A DNA stretch of 6,968 nucleotides from an uncultured Eubacterium sp. (GTDB lineage Bacteria > Bacillota > Clostridia > Lachnospirales > Lachnospiraceae): the NCBI GenBank assembly GCA_905236225.1, contig CAJOPM010000128.1, forward strand, positions 1-6,968, given 5' to 3'. Under the pieces are notes generated by a model. The model did no database searches. It was given only the letters and a program-made list of their open reading frames with translations, and was not told the origin of the DNA. This document shows positions 1-6,729 of this stretch, piece by piece. How positions within the stretch are numbered: the stretch's first letter is position 1; every line of letters begins with the position of its first letter. Both the position numbers and the translations under genes were made by a program.

Positions 1-33
1 ATTGCTTACACTGCGGTAAAATATTGATTTCAT
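1..33 (-). CDS. possible 5' end of a further gene, cut by the window edge
   Basis: An ATG directly follows the TAA stop of the L,D-transpeptidase gene (TAAATG) and the frame stays open for 11 codons (MKSIFYRSVSN) to the left edge. Such a junction would fit translational coupling to the gene before it. However, no Shine-Dalgarno sequence is visible in the preceding 20 bases, and 11 open codons carry little statistical weight. No family can be named. Equally, this could be plain intergenic sequence. Confidence 0.2.
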   Translation of the reverse strand, partial: MKSIFYRSVSN

Positions 34-1347
34 TTAATAATGTACAAATACCGGCCATCCTGTACTTGTCATTTCATATATGGTCTTTGCGGCATAAAGC
101 GGTAAATTAACGCATCCGTGAGATCCATTGTACTTATATATGCTTCCTCCAAATGAGCTTCTCCATGTCGCATCATGAAGGCCCTGTCCGTCATATGTAA
201 ACGGCATCCAGTAATGAACGAACGTTTCATATTTAACCATAGTCCACTCAGTTGCTCTCCAGCTGTTTACCCACGCTCCTGTCTTTGTTGCTCTCTCAGA
301 AGTGGGCTTTCCCGTGACACATGAAGTAGTATATGCTTTTTTACCATTTTTAACTACCGTAACAAGCTGATTGGTAATATCTACTTCTATATAATTATCC
401 GGAGTATCCCTGCTAGCCTCGGAACTATATATTGGAGCGCCGGTATAATCCACGCATTTATTAAGTCTTTTAAGAAGCTTTTTGCTCTCTTTTTCTACAT
501 CTACCGTATATCTGTATGTTTTTATTTCGACATCAAATGTACTGCCATCCGGGCGCTCTATTGTCATAGTATCTCCGACATATGTGTCAAATGCTTTTGC
601 AATAGAGTTTTCAACATATTTAGTGAGTGCTTTTTCTTTTATTTTAACCTCATAATCCTCAGTAATCTTGATAAATGAGACAATTTTCTTTTTTGTAAGC
701 TTAAGCGATATATCTCCATCTTTATATGTAATATCTGTAGATATAATTTTATTAGCCTGTTCTATAGCAGCTTGTTCTTCTTCATTAGATGAAACCATTT
801 CTTTTGCTTCATCAATTCGATCTATAAGTTCTACATCATTACCAAGATTGCCTTTAGTATATTCTATAATGCTGTCTTTCAAATTCTCATACGAAAGATA
901 AGCTCCCTTATAGAAAAATATTTCCTTCCCTTTGCTTATATCTATTTCTTCTATAACCTGCGCTATCATGCTCTCATCAATATTCCAGAATTCTTCATCG
1001 GAAGAAACCTGATTAGCATATGCCACAGTCGAAGATGTCCCCACATATTCTTCAATCAGCTTAACAGGCCATGTATATGCCATAGTAGAAGGAAGAAGGC
1101 TCTCATCAACAGATACAAAACCGCTTAACGTCTCTATGGTCTTTCCCTCTAATTTGTAGGTAACACAGATATTATCAGCATAATCAGAAAGCTTAGAGTT
1201 TACTTCATCCTTGGTATTTAAACTCATATCTATTCCCTCGATAACTGTACCGGGAAGATAATGCATATTAAAAAACACCAAACCTGACACATATATACCT
1301 GCGATAACACATAATACTACCAGAATTATCTTTACTGACTTTTTCAA
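34..1347 (-). CDS. membrane-anchored L,D-transpeptidase (YkuD) with PG-binding/VanW-type N-terminal region
   Basis: This is a probable peptidoglycan L,D-transpeptidase, which forms 3-3 cross-links or attaches substrates to the wall on the outer face of the membrane. The 437-residue product has a short basic N-terminus, a single hydrophobic anchor (about residues 6-27, no lipobox) and an extracytoplasmic region. That region resembles the PG_binding_4/VanW-type domains often found before YkuD in Firmicutes (about 35-305). The C-terminal YkuD catalytic domain starts near Asn318. The catalytic signature is intact: His391, then SHGCVN with His410 and nucleophile Cys412. The start is TTG at 1347-1345, preceded by AAAGGA with an 8-nt gap. 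An in-frame TAG lies immediately upstream and the next in-frame Met is residue 29, which would remove the anchor. It lies 56 nt after the phosphatase gene and appears to have its own promoter. The family call is firm; the exact reaction is inferred. Confidence 0.93.
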   Translation of the reverse strand: MKKSVKIILVVLCVIAGIYVSGLVFFNMHYLPGTVIEGIDMSLNTKDEVNSKLSDYADNICVTYKLEGKTIETLSGFVSVDESLLPSTMAYTWPVKLIEEYVGTSSTVAYANQVSSDEEFWNIDESMIAQVIEEIDISKGKEIFFYKGAYLSYENLKDSIIEYTKGNLGNDVELIDRIDEAKEMVSSNEEEQAAIEQANKIISTDITYKDGDISLKLTKKKIVSFIKITEDYEVKIKEKALTKYVENSIAKAFDTYVGDTMTIERPDGSTFDVEIKTYRYTVDVEKESKKLLKRLNKCVDYTGAPIYSSEASRDTPDNYIEVDITNQLVTVVKNGKKAYTTSCVTGKPTSERATKTGAWVNSWRATEWTMVKYETFVHYWMPFTYDGQGLHDATWRSSFGGSIYKYNGSHGCVNLPLYAAKTIYEMTSTGWPVFVHY

Positions 1348-1388
1348 CTAAACTATCCTTTCAACGAAAATCCGAAAATACATTGCAC

Positions 1389-1417
1389 ATTATAACAGCT
1401 TTTTTAGCTTATCGCAA
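1389..1417 (-). promoter_or_regulatory. candidate sigma-A promoter for the L,D-transpeptidase gene
   Basis: On the minus strand a -35 TTGCGA (1417-1412, 4 of 6 consensus) is followed after exactly 17 bp by a perfect -10 TATAAT (1394-1389). Transcription would start near 1382, giving a leader of about 35 nt that contains the AAAGGA ribosome binding site. The -35 box sits inside the last codons of the upstream phosphatase gene. This would let the transpeptidase be expressed apart from the lepA-hemW-phosphatase run. Confidence 0.55.
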
Positions 1418-2204
1418 AGAAATTCGGTATTCTATTTTTGAATACGCAAAGCTTGTTTATTCCTAAACTTTTTAACAGTTCTGCCGTTTCATTAAATTTA
1501 TAAGCAACGTCGCTCGGTCTGTGTGCATCAGCTCCTAAAGTTATGATTTGTCCTCCAAGTTCTAAATATCTTTTTATAATATCTGTACAAGGATTAGTAC
1601 ATTTAAGCCCTTTTCTTAGACCGGCAGTGTTCACCTCAATCCCTTTATCTTTACTAATAAGAAGTTTTAAAATCTCGTCTATTATGTCTTTATAACCTTC
1701 ATATGTATAATCCTTGTCTTTATTGGGACCGTACCTTACAACATAATCAAGATGACCATATACATCAAATCCATCATATGCCTTAATATTTTCATAAATT
1801 GACTCAAAATACTCAAGATATGCCTCTTTTTCACTTCTATCCTTATAATATTCAGGATAATACGGATCAACACCGTGAACAAGATGAGATGAGCCTATTA
1901 CAAAATCAAAATCATATTTATCCAAAAGTTCTTTATGTATATCTGCAAGATGCGTCTGAAGTCCTAATTCCATACCACACAGAACTTCTATTTTATCTTT
2001 ATATTTTTCTTTTAATCTTTTCATATGCGGAAAATAAGTGTTGAAATCAATTTCAAACACATCATCATCAGGATAATCCAAATCCTCATGATCCGTAAAA
2101 CAAAGACCACAAAGTCCTTCTTTAATACCGGCTCTTATCATATCTTCAGGATCAGCCTCGCTATCACCCGAAAACATGGTATGCATATGTACATCCCAAA
2201 GCAT
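1404..2204 (-). CDS. hisJ: histidinol-phosphatase, PHP family (HisJ/HisK type)
   Basis: This probably dephosphorylates L-histidinol phosphate to L-histidinol, the penultimate step of histidine synthesis, in the cytoplasm. The 266-residue product has the usual length and the full set of PHP metal ligands: DVHMHT (His6, His8), FTDH (Asp38, His39), GMELG (Glu79), GSSHL (His107), GHLD (His151) and GADAH (Asp226, His228). These fit the three-metal PHP centre. The ATG at 2204 follows AAAGGA with a 9-nt gap. It begins 15 nt after the hemW stop, so it is very likely cotranscribed with lepA and hemW. No other histidine gene lies in the window. PHP enzymes also include phosphoesterases with other substrates, so the substrate rests on resemblance to the HisJ family. 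The symbol hisK is used for the same enzyme in some species. Confidence 0.85.
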   Translation of the reverse strand: MLWDVHMHTMFSGDSEADPEDMIRAGIKEGLCGLCFTDHEDLDYPDDDVFEIDFNTYFPHMKRLKEKYKDKIEVLCGMELGLQTHLADIHKELLDKYDFDFVIGSSHLVHGVDPYYPEYYKDRSEKEAYLEYFESIYENIKAYDGFDVYGHLDYVVRYGPNKDKDYTYEGYKDIIDEILKLLISKDKGIEVNTAGLRKGLKCTNPCTDIIKRYLELGGQIITLGADAHRPSDVAYKFNETAELLKSLGINKLCVFKNRIPNFFAIS

Positions 2205-2219
2205 AATGTTAAATCCTTT

Positions 2220-3377
2220 CTAATATTGCATCATACAATAATTTGCCAGATCAAATCCTCTTTTGCTAAGCGCAATATGATTATCATCCATTATAATAAG
2301 CCCTTCTTTAAAAAGCTTATCGTTAACCTGTTTATAAACCTGCCTTAAATCCTTATTAAATCTTATCTTAAATTCATCAAAAGAAGCACCCTTTGTAAGC
2401 CGCAGAGAAAGAATCATATATTCTGTCATTTGCTCCTCTTCATCTATACACTCTATACTTTTTTCATCTATTGTATTCTTTGCATTTATATAATCGTCTA
2501 ATTTCTTAATATTATTATATCTTTTGAAACCTTCATAAGATGCTGCTCCCAAACCAAAGCCTATATATTCTCTTAGTTCCCAGCATCCCAAATTGTGTCT
2601 GCATTCAAACCCTTCTTTTGCGTAATTAGATATTTCATATCTGTTATATCCGGCATTAGTCAATATTTGCTCTGTCATATGATACATATTGCGCTCTTCT
2701 TCTTCACTTGGCAAATACCTGCTCTTGCTCCCCATAGACCTAAGATAATCGTCTTCATGGTAAATGTCATAAAATGGGGTATCTTGTTCTATTATCAAAC
2801 TATATGCCGATATATGTTCCGGCGCAAAATCAATCACAGTATTAAGATTCTTCTTATAATCCTCTACTGTTTGGTTAGGAAGTGCGCTCATTAGATCAAT
2901 GTTAATGTTGTCATAGCCTATTTCTCTGGCCATATAATATGACCTTTCAAAATCTTTAAAGGTGTGTATTCTGCCTAAAATCTTAATTTCCTTATCATTA
3001 GGTGATTGCAAACCTATGCTTAGCCGATTGATCCCTGCAAGACGATAAACACTTAGTTTTTCCTTATCGAGCGTTCCCGGATTTGATTCAATTGTAATCT
3101 CCGAATCTTCTTCTATGTTATAGCACTCATAAACTACATTTAATACATCTTTAATCAAATGTGCGCTGATACTGCTTGGCGTACCCCCGCCTATAAAAAT
3201 TGTGGAAAATTCTTTATCTTTGTATCTATATGCCTTTTCCTCAATTTCGTGCTTAAGACGTTTAATATATCTCTTAACACCATCCTCATCACAAACAAAT
3301 GATAAGAAATCGCAATAATTACATTTTTTAACGCAAAAGGGGATATGAATATATATCCCCGCTTTATCAATCCTCAT
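2220..3377 (-). CDS. hemW: HemW, radical-SAM heme chaperone (formerly annotated as HemN-like coproporphyrinogen oxidase)
   Basis: This 385-residue radical-SAM protein belongs to the HemW group, which binds heme and is thought to deliver it to target proteins; it is not a genuine coproporphyrinogen dehydrogenase. The N-terminal AGIYIHIPFC leads into the [4Fe-4S] motif CxxxCxxC at Cys15, Cys19 and Cys22, followed by DF. HemN enzymes have a further Cys at the position of this Phe, so the sequence favours HemW. GGGTPS at 63-68 is the SAM-binding glycine motif. NIDLMSALP and RHNLGCWE are further family blocks, and a small C-terminal domain follows. The ATG at 3377 overlaps the end of lepA by 11 nt, and there is no clear ribosome binding site, so translation probably depends on coupling to lepA. 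A TTG one codon upstream is possible but less likely. lepA-hemW adjacency is widespread in Firmicutes. Confidence 0.94.
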   Translation of the reverse strand: MRIDKAGIYIHIPFCVKKCNYCDFLSFVCDEDGVKRYIKRLKHEIEEKAYRYKDKEFSTIFIGGGTPSSISAHLIKDVLNVVYECYNIEEDSEITIESNPGTLDKEKLSVYRLAGINRLSIGLQSPNDKEIKILGRIHTFKDFERSYYMAREIGYDNINIDLMSALPNQTVEDYKKNLNTVIDFAPEHISAYSLIIEQDTPFYDIYHEDDYLRSMGSKSRYLPSEEEERNMYHMTEQILTNAGYNRYEISNYAKEGFECRHNLGCWELREYIGFGLGAASYEGFKRYNNIKKLDDYINAKNTIDEKSIECIDEEEQMTEYMILSLRLTKGASFDEFKIRFNKDLRQVYKQVNDKLFKEGLIIMDDNHIALSKRGFDLANYCMMQY

Positions 3378-5175
3378 CAAGTTTTAGTACACTCATAAAC
3401 GCTTTTTGCGGAATCTCTACGCTTCCGACCTGGCGCATACGTTTCTTTCCTTCCTTTTGTTTTTCCAGAAGTTTTTTCTTTCTGGTAATATCTCCGCCGT
3501 AACATTTTGCAAGCACGTCTTTTCGCATTGCCTTAACCGTCTCTCTTGCAATAATCTTGCCGCCAACTGCAGCTTGAATAGGTATTTCAAATAAATGTCT
3601 TGGTATTTCTTCTTTAAGTTTTTCGCACATCTTTCTGCCTCTTTCATAAGCACTGCCTTCAAAGACTATAAAAGATAATGCGTCAACTTCTTCTTTATTA
3701 ATTAATATATCAAGTTTAACAAGCTTTGATGTCTCATAGCCCTTGATTTCATAATCTAACGAAGCATATCCTCTCGACCTTGATTTAAGAGCGTCAAAGA
3801 AATCATAAATAATCTCATTAAGTGGCATAGTGTATTTGATAAGCGCTCTTGTCTCTTCTATATATTCCATACTTATGTATACACCCCTGCGCTCCTGGCA
3901 TAACTGCATGATAGCTCCGACATATTCACTTGTCACCATTATTTCAGCATTTACCATCGGCTCTTGCATGTAATCAATCTCAGCAGGATCCGGGAGATTA
4001 GAAGGATTCGTAAGTTCTATCATCTCTCCATTTGTTTTATATACCCTATAAATAACTCCCGGGGCAGTCGTAACAAGATCAAGATCATATTCTCTTTCTA
4101 ATCTTTCCTGAATAATCTCTAAATGGAGCAATCCTAAAAAGCCACATCTAAATCCAAATCCAAGCGCAGCCGAAGTCTCCGGCTCATAATGAAGTGATGC
4201 ATCATTAAGCTGAAGCTTCTCAAGAGCATCTCTTAAATCAGGATACTTTGCGCTATCAGCCGGATACACCCCGCAATATACCATAGGCTGCACTTTCTTA
4301 TATCCGGGAAGTGCCTCGCTACATGGATTAGCCGCCAAAGTCACCGTATCTCCGACTCTGGTATCAGCAACATTTTTCAAACTTGCAGTAAAATATCCAA
4401 CCATACCGGCCGAAAGTTCCCCTGATGAAATGAACTGACCTGCGCCGAAATATCCGCATTCTACCACCTCGGCCTCAGCTCCTGTCGCCATCATGCGAAT
4501 CTTCGTACCACATTTTAAGGTGCCATCCATCACGCGGCAAAATACTATTACTCCTTTATACGGATCGTATAATGAATCAAATATAAGAGCTTTGAGCGGC
4601 GCATTCTCATCCCCGCTTGGCGCAGGGATTTTATTAACAATTGCTTCAAGCACATCTTCAACATTTAATCCTGTCTTTGCTGATATTCTAGGCGCATCCT
4701 GTGCTTCAATGCCAATAATGTCCTCTATCTCTTCAACAACGCGATCCGGATCTGCGCTCGGTAAATCTATCTTATTGACAACCGGAAACACGTCTAAATC
4801 ATGATCTAATGCCAAATAAACATTTGCCAAAGTCTGTGCTTCTATACCCTGCGCAGCATCCACCACCAATATTGCTCCATCACATGCAGCAAGCGATCTG
4901 GACACTTCATAATTAAAGTCTACATGCCCCGGGGTATCTATAAGATTGAATATATATTCATTACCATCTTTTGCTTTATATACAGTTCTTACAGCCTGCG
5001 ACTTGATAGTAATACCTCTTTCTCTTTCGAGATCCATATTATCAAGCACCTGCTGTTGCATCTCGCGACTTGTCAACAGGCCCGTCATCTCTATAATTCT
5101 GTCTGCAAGTGTAGATTTACCATGATCAATATGTGCTATTATACAAAAATTCCTAATCTTACTAAGATCTGCCAT
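3367..5175 (-). CDS. lepA: elongation factor 4 (LepA), ribosome-associated GTPase
   Basis: This translational GTPase acts on the ribosome, with reported roles in back-translocation, initiation or assembly of the small subunit. The 602 residues match the usual length of about 600. The G-domain motifs are complete: AHIDHGKST (14-22), ERGITI around Thr56, DTPGH (80-84), NKID (134-137) and SAKTG. EF-G-like domains II, III and V follow. The LepA-specific C-terminal domain carries the hallmark segment CYGGDITRKKKLLEKQKEGK near the end. The ATG at 5175 has AAGGAG 7 nt upstream. It is the first gene of a probable lepA-hemW-phosphatase operon, with a promoter next to, and facing away from, that of rpsT. 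Nothing is truncated or unusual in the protein. Confidence 0.98.
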   Translation of the reverse strand: MADLSKIRNFCIIAHIDHGKSTLADRIIEMTGLLTSREMQQQVLDNMDLERERGITIKSQAVRTVYKAKDGNEYIFNLIDTPGHVDFNYEVSRSLAACDGAILVVDAAQGIEAQTLANVYLALDHDLDVFPVVNKIDLPSADPDRVVEEIEDIIGIEAQDAPRISAKTGLNVEDVLEAIVNKIPAPSGDENAPLKALIFDSLYDPYKGVIVFCRVMDGTLKCGTKIRMMATGAEAEVVECGYFGAGQFISSGELSAGMVGYFTASLKNVADTRVGDTVTLAANPCSEALPGYKKVQPMVYCGVYPADSAKYPDLRDALEKLQLNDASLHYEPETSAALGFGFRCGFLGLLHLEIIQERLEREYDLDLVTTAPGVIYRVYKTNGEMIELTNPSNLPDPAEIDYMQEPMVNAEIMVTSEYVGAIMQLCQERRGVYISMEYIEETRALIKYTMPLNEIIYDFFDALKSRSRGYASLDYEIKGYETSKLVKLDILINKEEVDALSFIVFEGSAYERGRKMCEKLKEEIPRHLFEIPIQAAVGGKIIARETVKAMRKDVLAKCYGGDITRKKKLLEKQKEGKKRMRQVGSVEIPQKAFMSVLKLDED

Positions 5176-5204
5176 TTGTGTTCTCCTTTAATTTCAGCTT
5201 ATAC

Positions 5205-5233
5205 ATAATAACAAGGGAAATTTTTTTTGTAAA
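5205..5233 (-). promoter_or_regulatory. candidate sigma-A promoter of the lepA operon
   Basis: The minus strand shows -35 TTTACA (5233-5228, 5 of 6) and -10 TATTAT (5210-5205, 5 of 6) separated by 17 bp. The predicted start near 5198 gives a short leader of about 23 nt with the AAGGAG site at 5188-5183. The spacer contains an A-tract running into a T-tract, which may bend the DNA. The -35 box is only 5 bp from the -35 box of the divergent rpsT promoter. Confidence 0.65.
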
Positions 5234-5238
5234 GATGA

Positions 5239-5267
5239 TTGACATATTTGACTTATTTTCTTATAAT
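5239..5267 (+). promoter_or_regulatory. consensus sigma-A promoter of rpsT
   Basis: A perfect -35 TTGACA (5239-5244), an optimal 17-bp spacer and a perfect -10 TATAAT (5262-5267) are visible. The stretch just upstream is rich in A and T (T8 at 5221-5228) and could act as an UP element. The start should fall near 5274-5275. This is what a strong ribosomal-protein promoter should look like. Confidence 0.88.
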
Positions 5268-5274
5268 ATCAAAA

Positions 5275-5353
5275 GTGTGTGCGTTTAGAAAGCGCCGTGT
5301 CTGTTTTCGAGAGCACGCAGCAATTAAAGTTTAATATGAAGGAGGTGCTCACA
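5275..5353 (+). promoter_or_regulatory. rpsT mRNA leader with alternative hairpins reaching the ribosome binding site
   Basis: The leader of about 79 nt is long for a single small gene. It can form a 6-bp hairpin at 5281-5295 (GCGTTT with AAGCGC). Further on, GAGCAC (5311-5316) is exactly complementary to GTGCTC (5345-5350), which partly overlaps the AAGGAGG ribosome binding site (5339-5345). CACG (5314-5317) can instead pair with CGTG (5296-5299), so the two folds exclude each other. This suggests control of S20 translation, perhaps autoregulation as known for E. coli rpsT. It is inference from base pairing only. Confidence 0.4.
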
Positions 5354-5620
5354 TTGGCTAACATTAAATCAGCTAAGAAGAGAATTCTTGTCACACAGAC
5401 TAAGACTCAGCGTAACAAGTCAATCAAGTCTCGCGTTAAGACTTCTATTAAGAAAGTCGAGGCTGCAGTAGCTGCTAAGAATGCCGAAGAAGCTGCATCA
5501 GCTCTTCAGCTTGCTATTTCTGAAATCAGCAAAGCTACTTCAAAGGGAATTTACCATAAAAACAATGCTGCAAGAAAGGTTTCACGTCTTACCAAGGCTG
5601 TAAACGCTATCTCAGCATAA
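5354..5620 (+). CDS. rpsT: 30S ribosomal protein S20 (bS20)
   Basis: S20 is a small helical primary 16S rRNA-binding protein of the 30S subunit. The 88-residue product starts MANIKSAKKRI, is rich in Lys and Arg and contains the family blocks RNKSIKSRVKT and KGIYHKNNAARKVSRL; the length matches S20 (86-88). The start is TTG at 5354-5356, 8 nt after a strong AAGGAGG. Earlier in-frame codons, such as ATG at 5336, lie before or within this site and would add residues absent from the family. E. coli rpsT also begins with UUG. Codon use differs from its neighbours: many AAG, GCT and CGT codons, as expected for a highly expressed gene. It is the only plus-strand gene here, divergent from lepA and convergent with holA. 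Confidence 0.97.
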   Translation: MANIKSAKKRILVTQTKTQRNKSIKSRVKTSIKKVEAAVAAKNAEEAASALQLAISEISKATSKGIYHKNNAARKVSRLTKAVNAISA

Positions 5621-5633
5621 TTACATTAAATAT

Positions 5634-5674
5634 AAGCTTTCGGATTCCGTCATTTCCGAAAGCTTTTATTATTT
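5634..5674 (+). terminator. intrinsic terminator of rpsT, probably shared with convergent holA
   Basis: An uninterrupted 11-bp stem, AAGCTTTCGGA (5634-5644) with TCCGAAAGCTT (5655-5665), encloses a 10-nt loop and is followed on the plus strand by TTTTATTATTT. It starts 13 nt after the rpsT stop. On the minus strand the same hairpin lies 3 nt past the holA stop and is followed by a weaker stretch rich in T. It can therefore serve both convergent genes, more efficiently for rpsT. Confidence 0.85.
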
Positions 5675-6667
5675 GCAGCACTTATCAATCATCATTTCTA
5701 CTATTACATTTTCCGAAAGCTTTCCGCTCTTTACTCCCTCTTCAAGCTCAATCGAAAAACTAAGCTGATCATATAAAATATCAGCCGAAAATCTTCTTGC
5801 AAGTGACTCATTTTTTCTTATCATATATGGCGAATATCCCATCTGTCTTGCCATATCCGCCGATGAAACATGCGAAATGCTCATCTGTTTGATTTGCCAC
5901 AATACTTTTAGCTGCCAAGTAATTCTTGCCAATATACCAATCGGCTTTTCTTTTTTATTCTCCAGAAGTTCAAGATATAACTCTATAGCCTTTTCTCTGT
6001 CTTTTTTTACCATAGCCTCGAGCATTAAGAAGACATGCTCACTTTGTGTTTCCGAGCAAATTTCATTTACATCTTCTATCGTAATATCATCCGACTCATA
6101 GCAATACATTATAAGCTTCTCAAGCTCTGTATTGATTTTTTCCATATCCTGGCCGCATTTTTCCATAAAAATATTTAATGCATCCTTAGATATTTTTTTT
6201 GATTCATCTTTAATACGCTTTATGATCCACTTAACAAGGACGTCATCTGTAGGTGTGGTAAATTCCACACATACGGCATTTTTACTTGCTGTTTTATATA
6301 TAGCAGTTCTCTTATCTACTTCTTTTTCGCAAAAGATTATTACCAGATAATCCGGAATCTCTTTTAAATATTCACTAAGCTTTTCGCTCCCTTTTTTAAA
6401 GAAACCGCTTCCCGTAACGACTATAAGCCTTTTTTCTGCAAAAAACGGCATAGTCTCAGCCAAATCAATTATTTTGCCCTCATCCGCATCCTCTTCGGAA
6501 AAATAACTGCAATTCATAGTATCCTTCTCGGGAAATAGCGCATTTATTATTTTATTTTTATATTGCCTAAGAAGATAAGTTTCTTCACCATATAAAAGAT
6601 AAGCTCCGCTTAATGCATTATTTGCTATATCTTCATCTATTCGTGATATACCATTGTTCTTTGACAT
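5669..6667 (-). CDS. holA: DNA polymerase III subunit delta
   Basis: Delta is the clamp-loader subunit that opens the beta sliding clamp. It works with delta-prime and tau/gamma at the replication fork. The 332-residue product has the usual length. The N-terminal GAYLLYGEETYLLRQYK block replaces a true Walker A motif, as expected because delta does not hydrolyse ATP. It is followed by the conserved pattern with DLAETMPFFAEKRLIVV, and then by helical AAA+ lid and collar regions including EKLIMYCYESDDIT and GILARITWQLKVLWQIKQM. The start is ATG at 6667, with GGAAGGA 5 nt upstream. A TTG seven codons earlier falls in the T-tract of the tRNA terminator and lacks a ribosome binding site. No good separate promoter is visible, so expression may come from readthrough of the tRNA-Leu transcript. 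Convergent placement beside rpsT matches Bacillus (yqeN). Confidence 0.95.
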   Translation of the reverse strand: MSKNNGISRIDEDIANNALSGAYLLYGEETYLLRQYKNKIINALFPEKDTMNCSYFSEEDADEGKIIDLAETMPFFAEKRLIVVTGSGFFKKGSEKLSEYLKEIPDYLVIIFCEKEVDKRTAIYKTASKNAVCVEFTTPTDDVLVKWIIKRIKDESKKISKDALNIFMEKCGQDMEKINTELEKLIMYCYESDDITIEDVNEICSETQSEHVFLMLEAMVKKDREKAIELYLELLENKKEKPIGILARITWQLKVLWQIKQMSISHVSSADMARQMGYSPYMIRKNESLARRFSADILYDQLSFSIELEEGVKSGKLSENVIVEMMIDKCCK

Positions 6668-6686
6668 AAGAATCCTTCCATATAAC

Positions 6687-6722
6687 AAAAAGCCCCAATG
6701 ATGTAAAGAATCATCAATGGGG
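6687..6722 (-). terminator. intrinsic terminator of tRNA-Leu
   Basis: Read on the minus strand, an 11-position stem (6722-6712 with 6703-6693) has four G-C pairs at its base and one T-T mismatch at the sixth position. It encloses an 8-nt loop and is followed after one C by TTTTT (6691-6687). It starts 7 nt past the 3' end of the tRNA. The mismatch and short T-run suggest it may be leaky, allowing some transcription into holA. Confidence 0.8.
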
Positions 6723-6729
6723 AATTAAC

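Noticed and set aside
668..901. Plus-strand open frame of 77 codons inside the L,D-transpeptidase gene
   Set aside because: It lies wholly antisense to a gene with intact catalytic motifs, has low-complexity Ser/Ile composition, no ribosome binding site and no recognisable family.
1394..1412. Short hairpin AGCT/AGCT as a terminator between the phosphatase and transpeptidase genes
   Set aside because: The stem is only about 4 bp and no T-run follows on the minus strand; the region is better explained by the promoter.
2595..2894. Plus-strand hydrophobic 99-codon frame opposite hemW
   Set aside because: It is antisense to conserved hemW, and the hydrophobicity follows from the complement of acidic and polar codons; no start signal is seen.
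3417..3662. Minus-strand 81-codon frame within lepA
   Set aside because: It is an alternate frame of the conserved LepA C-terminal domain; its Lys/Glu/Arg-rich composition comes from the real codons.
4493..5208. Plus-strand frames of 94-103 codons opposite the lepA GTPase domain
   Set aside because: They lie entirely or almost entirely opposite the fully conserved lepA coding sequence and have no plausible start signals; they are treated as chance open frames.
5336..5353. ATG at 5336 as the rpsT start
   Set aside because: It precedes and overlaps the AAGGAGG site, has none of its own, and adds six residues (MKEVLT) not typical of S20.
6668..6688. TTG start for holA seven codons upstream of the chosen ATG
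   Set aside because: It lies in the T-tract of the tRNA terminator, has no ribosome binding site, and the ATG at 6667 has GGAAGGA at the right distance.
6679..6707. Possible holA promoter TTTACA-17-TATATG overlapping the terminator
   Set aside because: The -10 is only 4 of 6, and the start near 6672 would cut off the ribosome binding site, so it could not make a normally translated mRNA.
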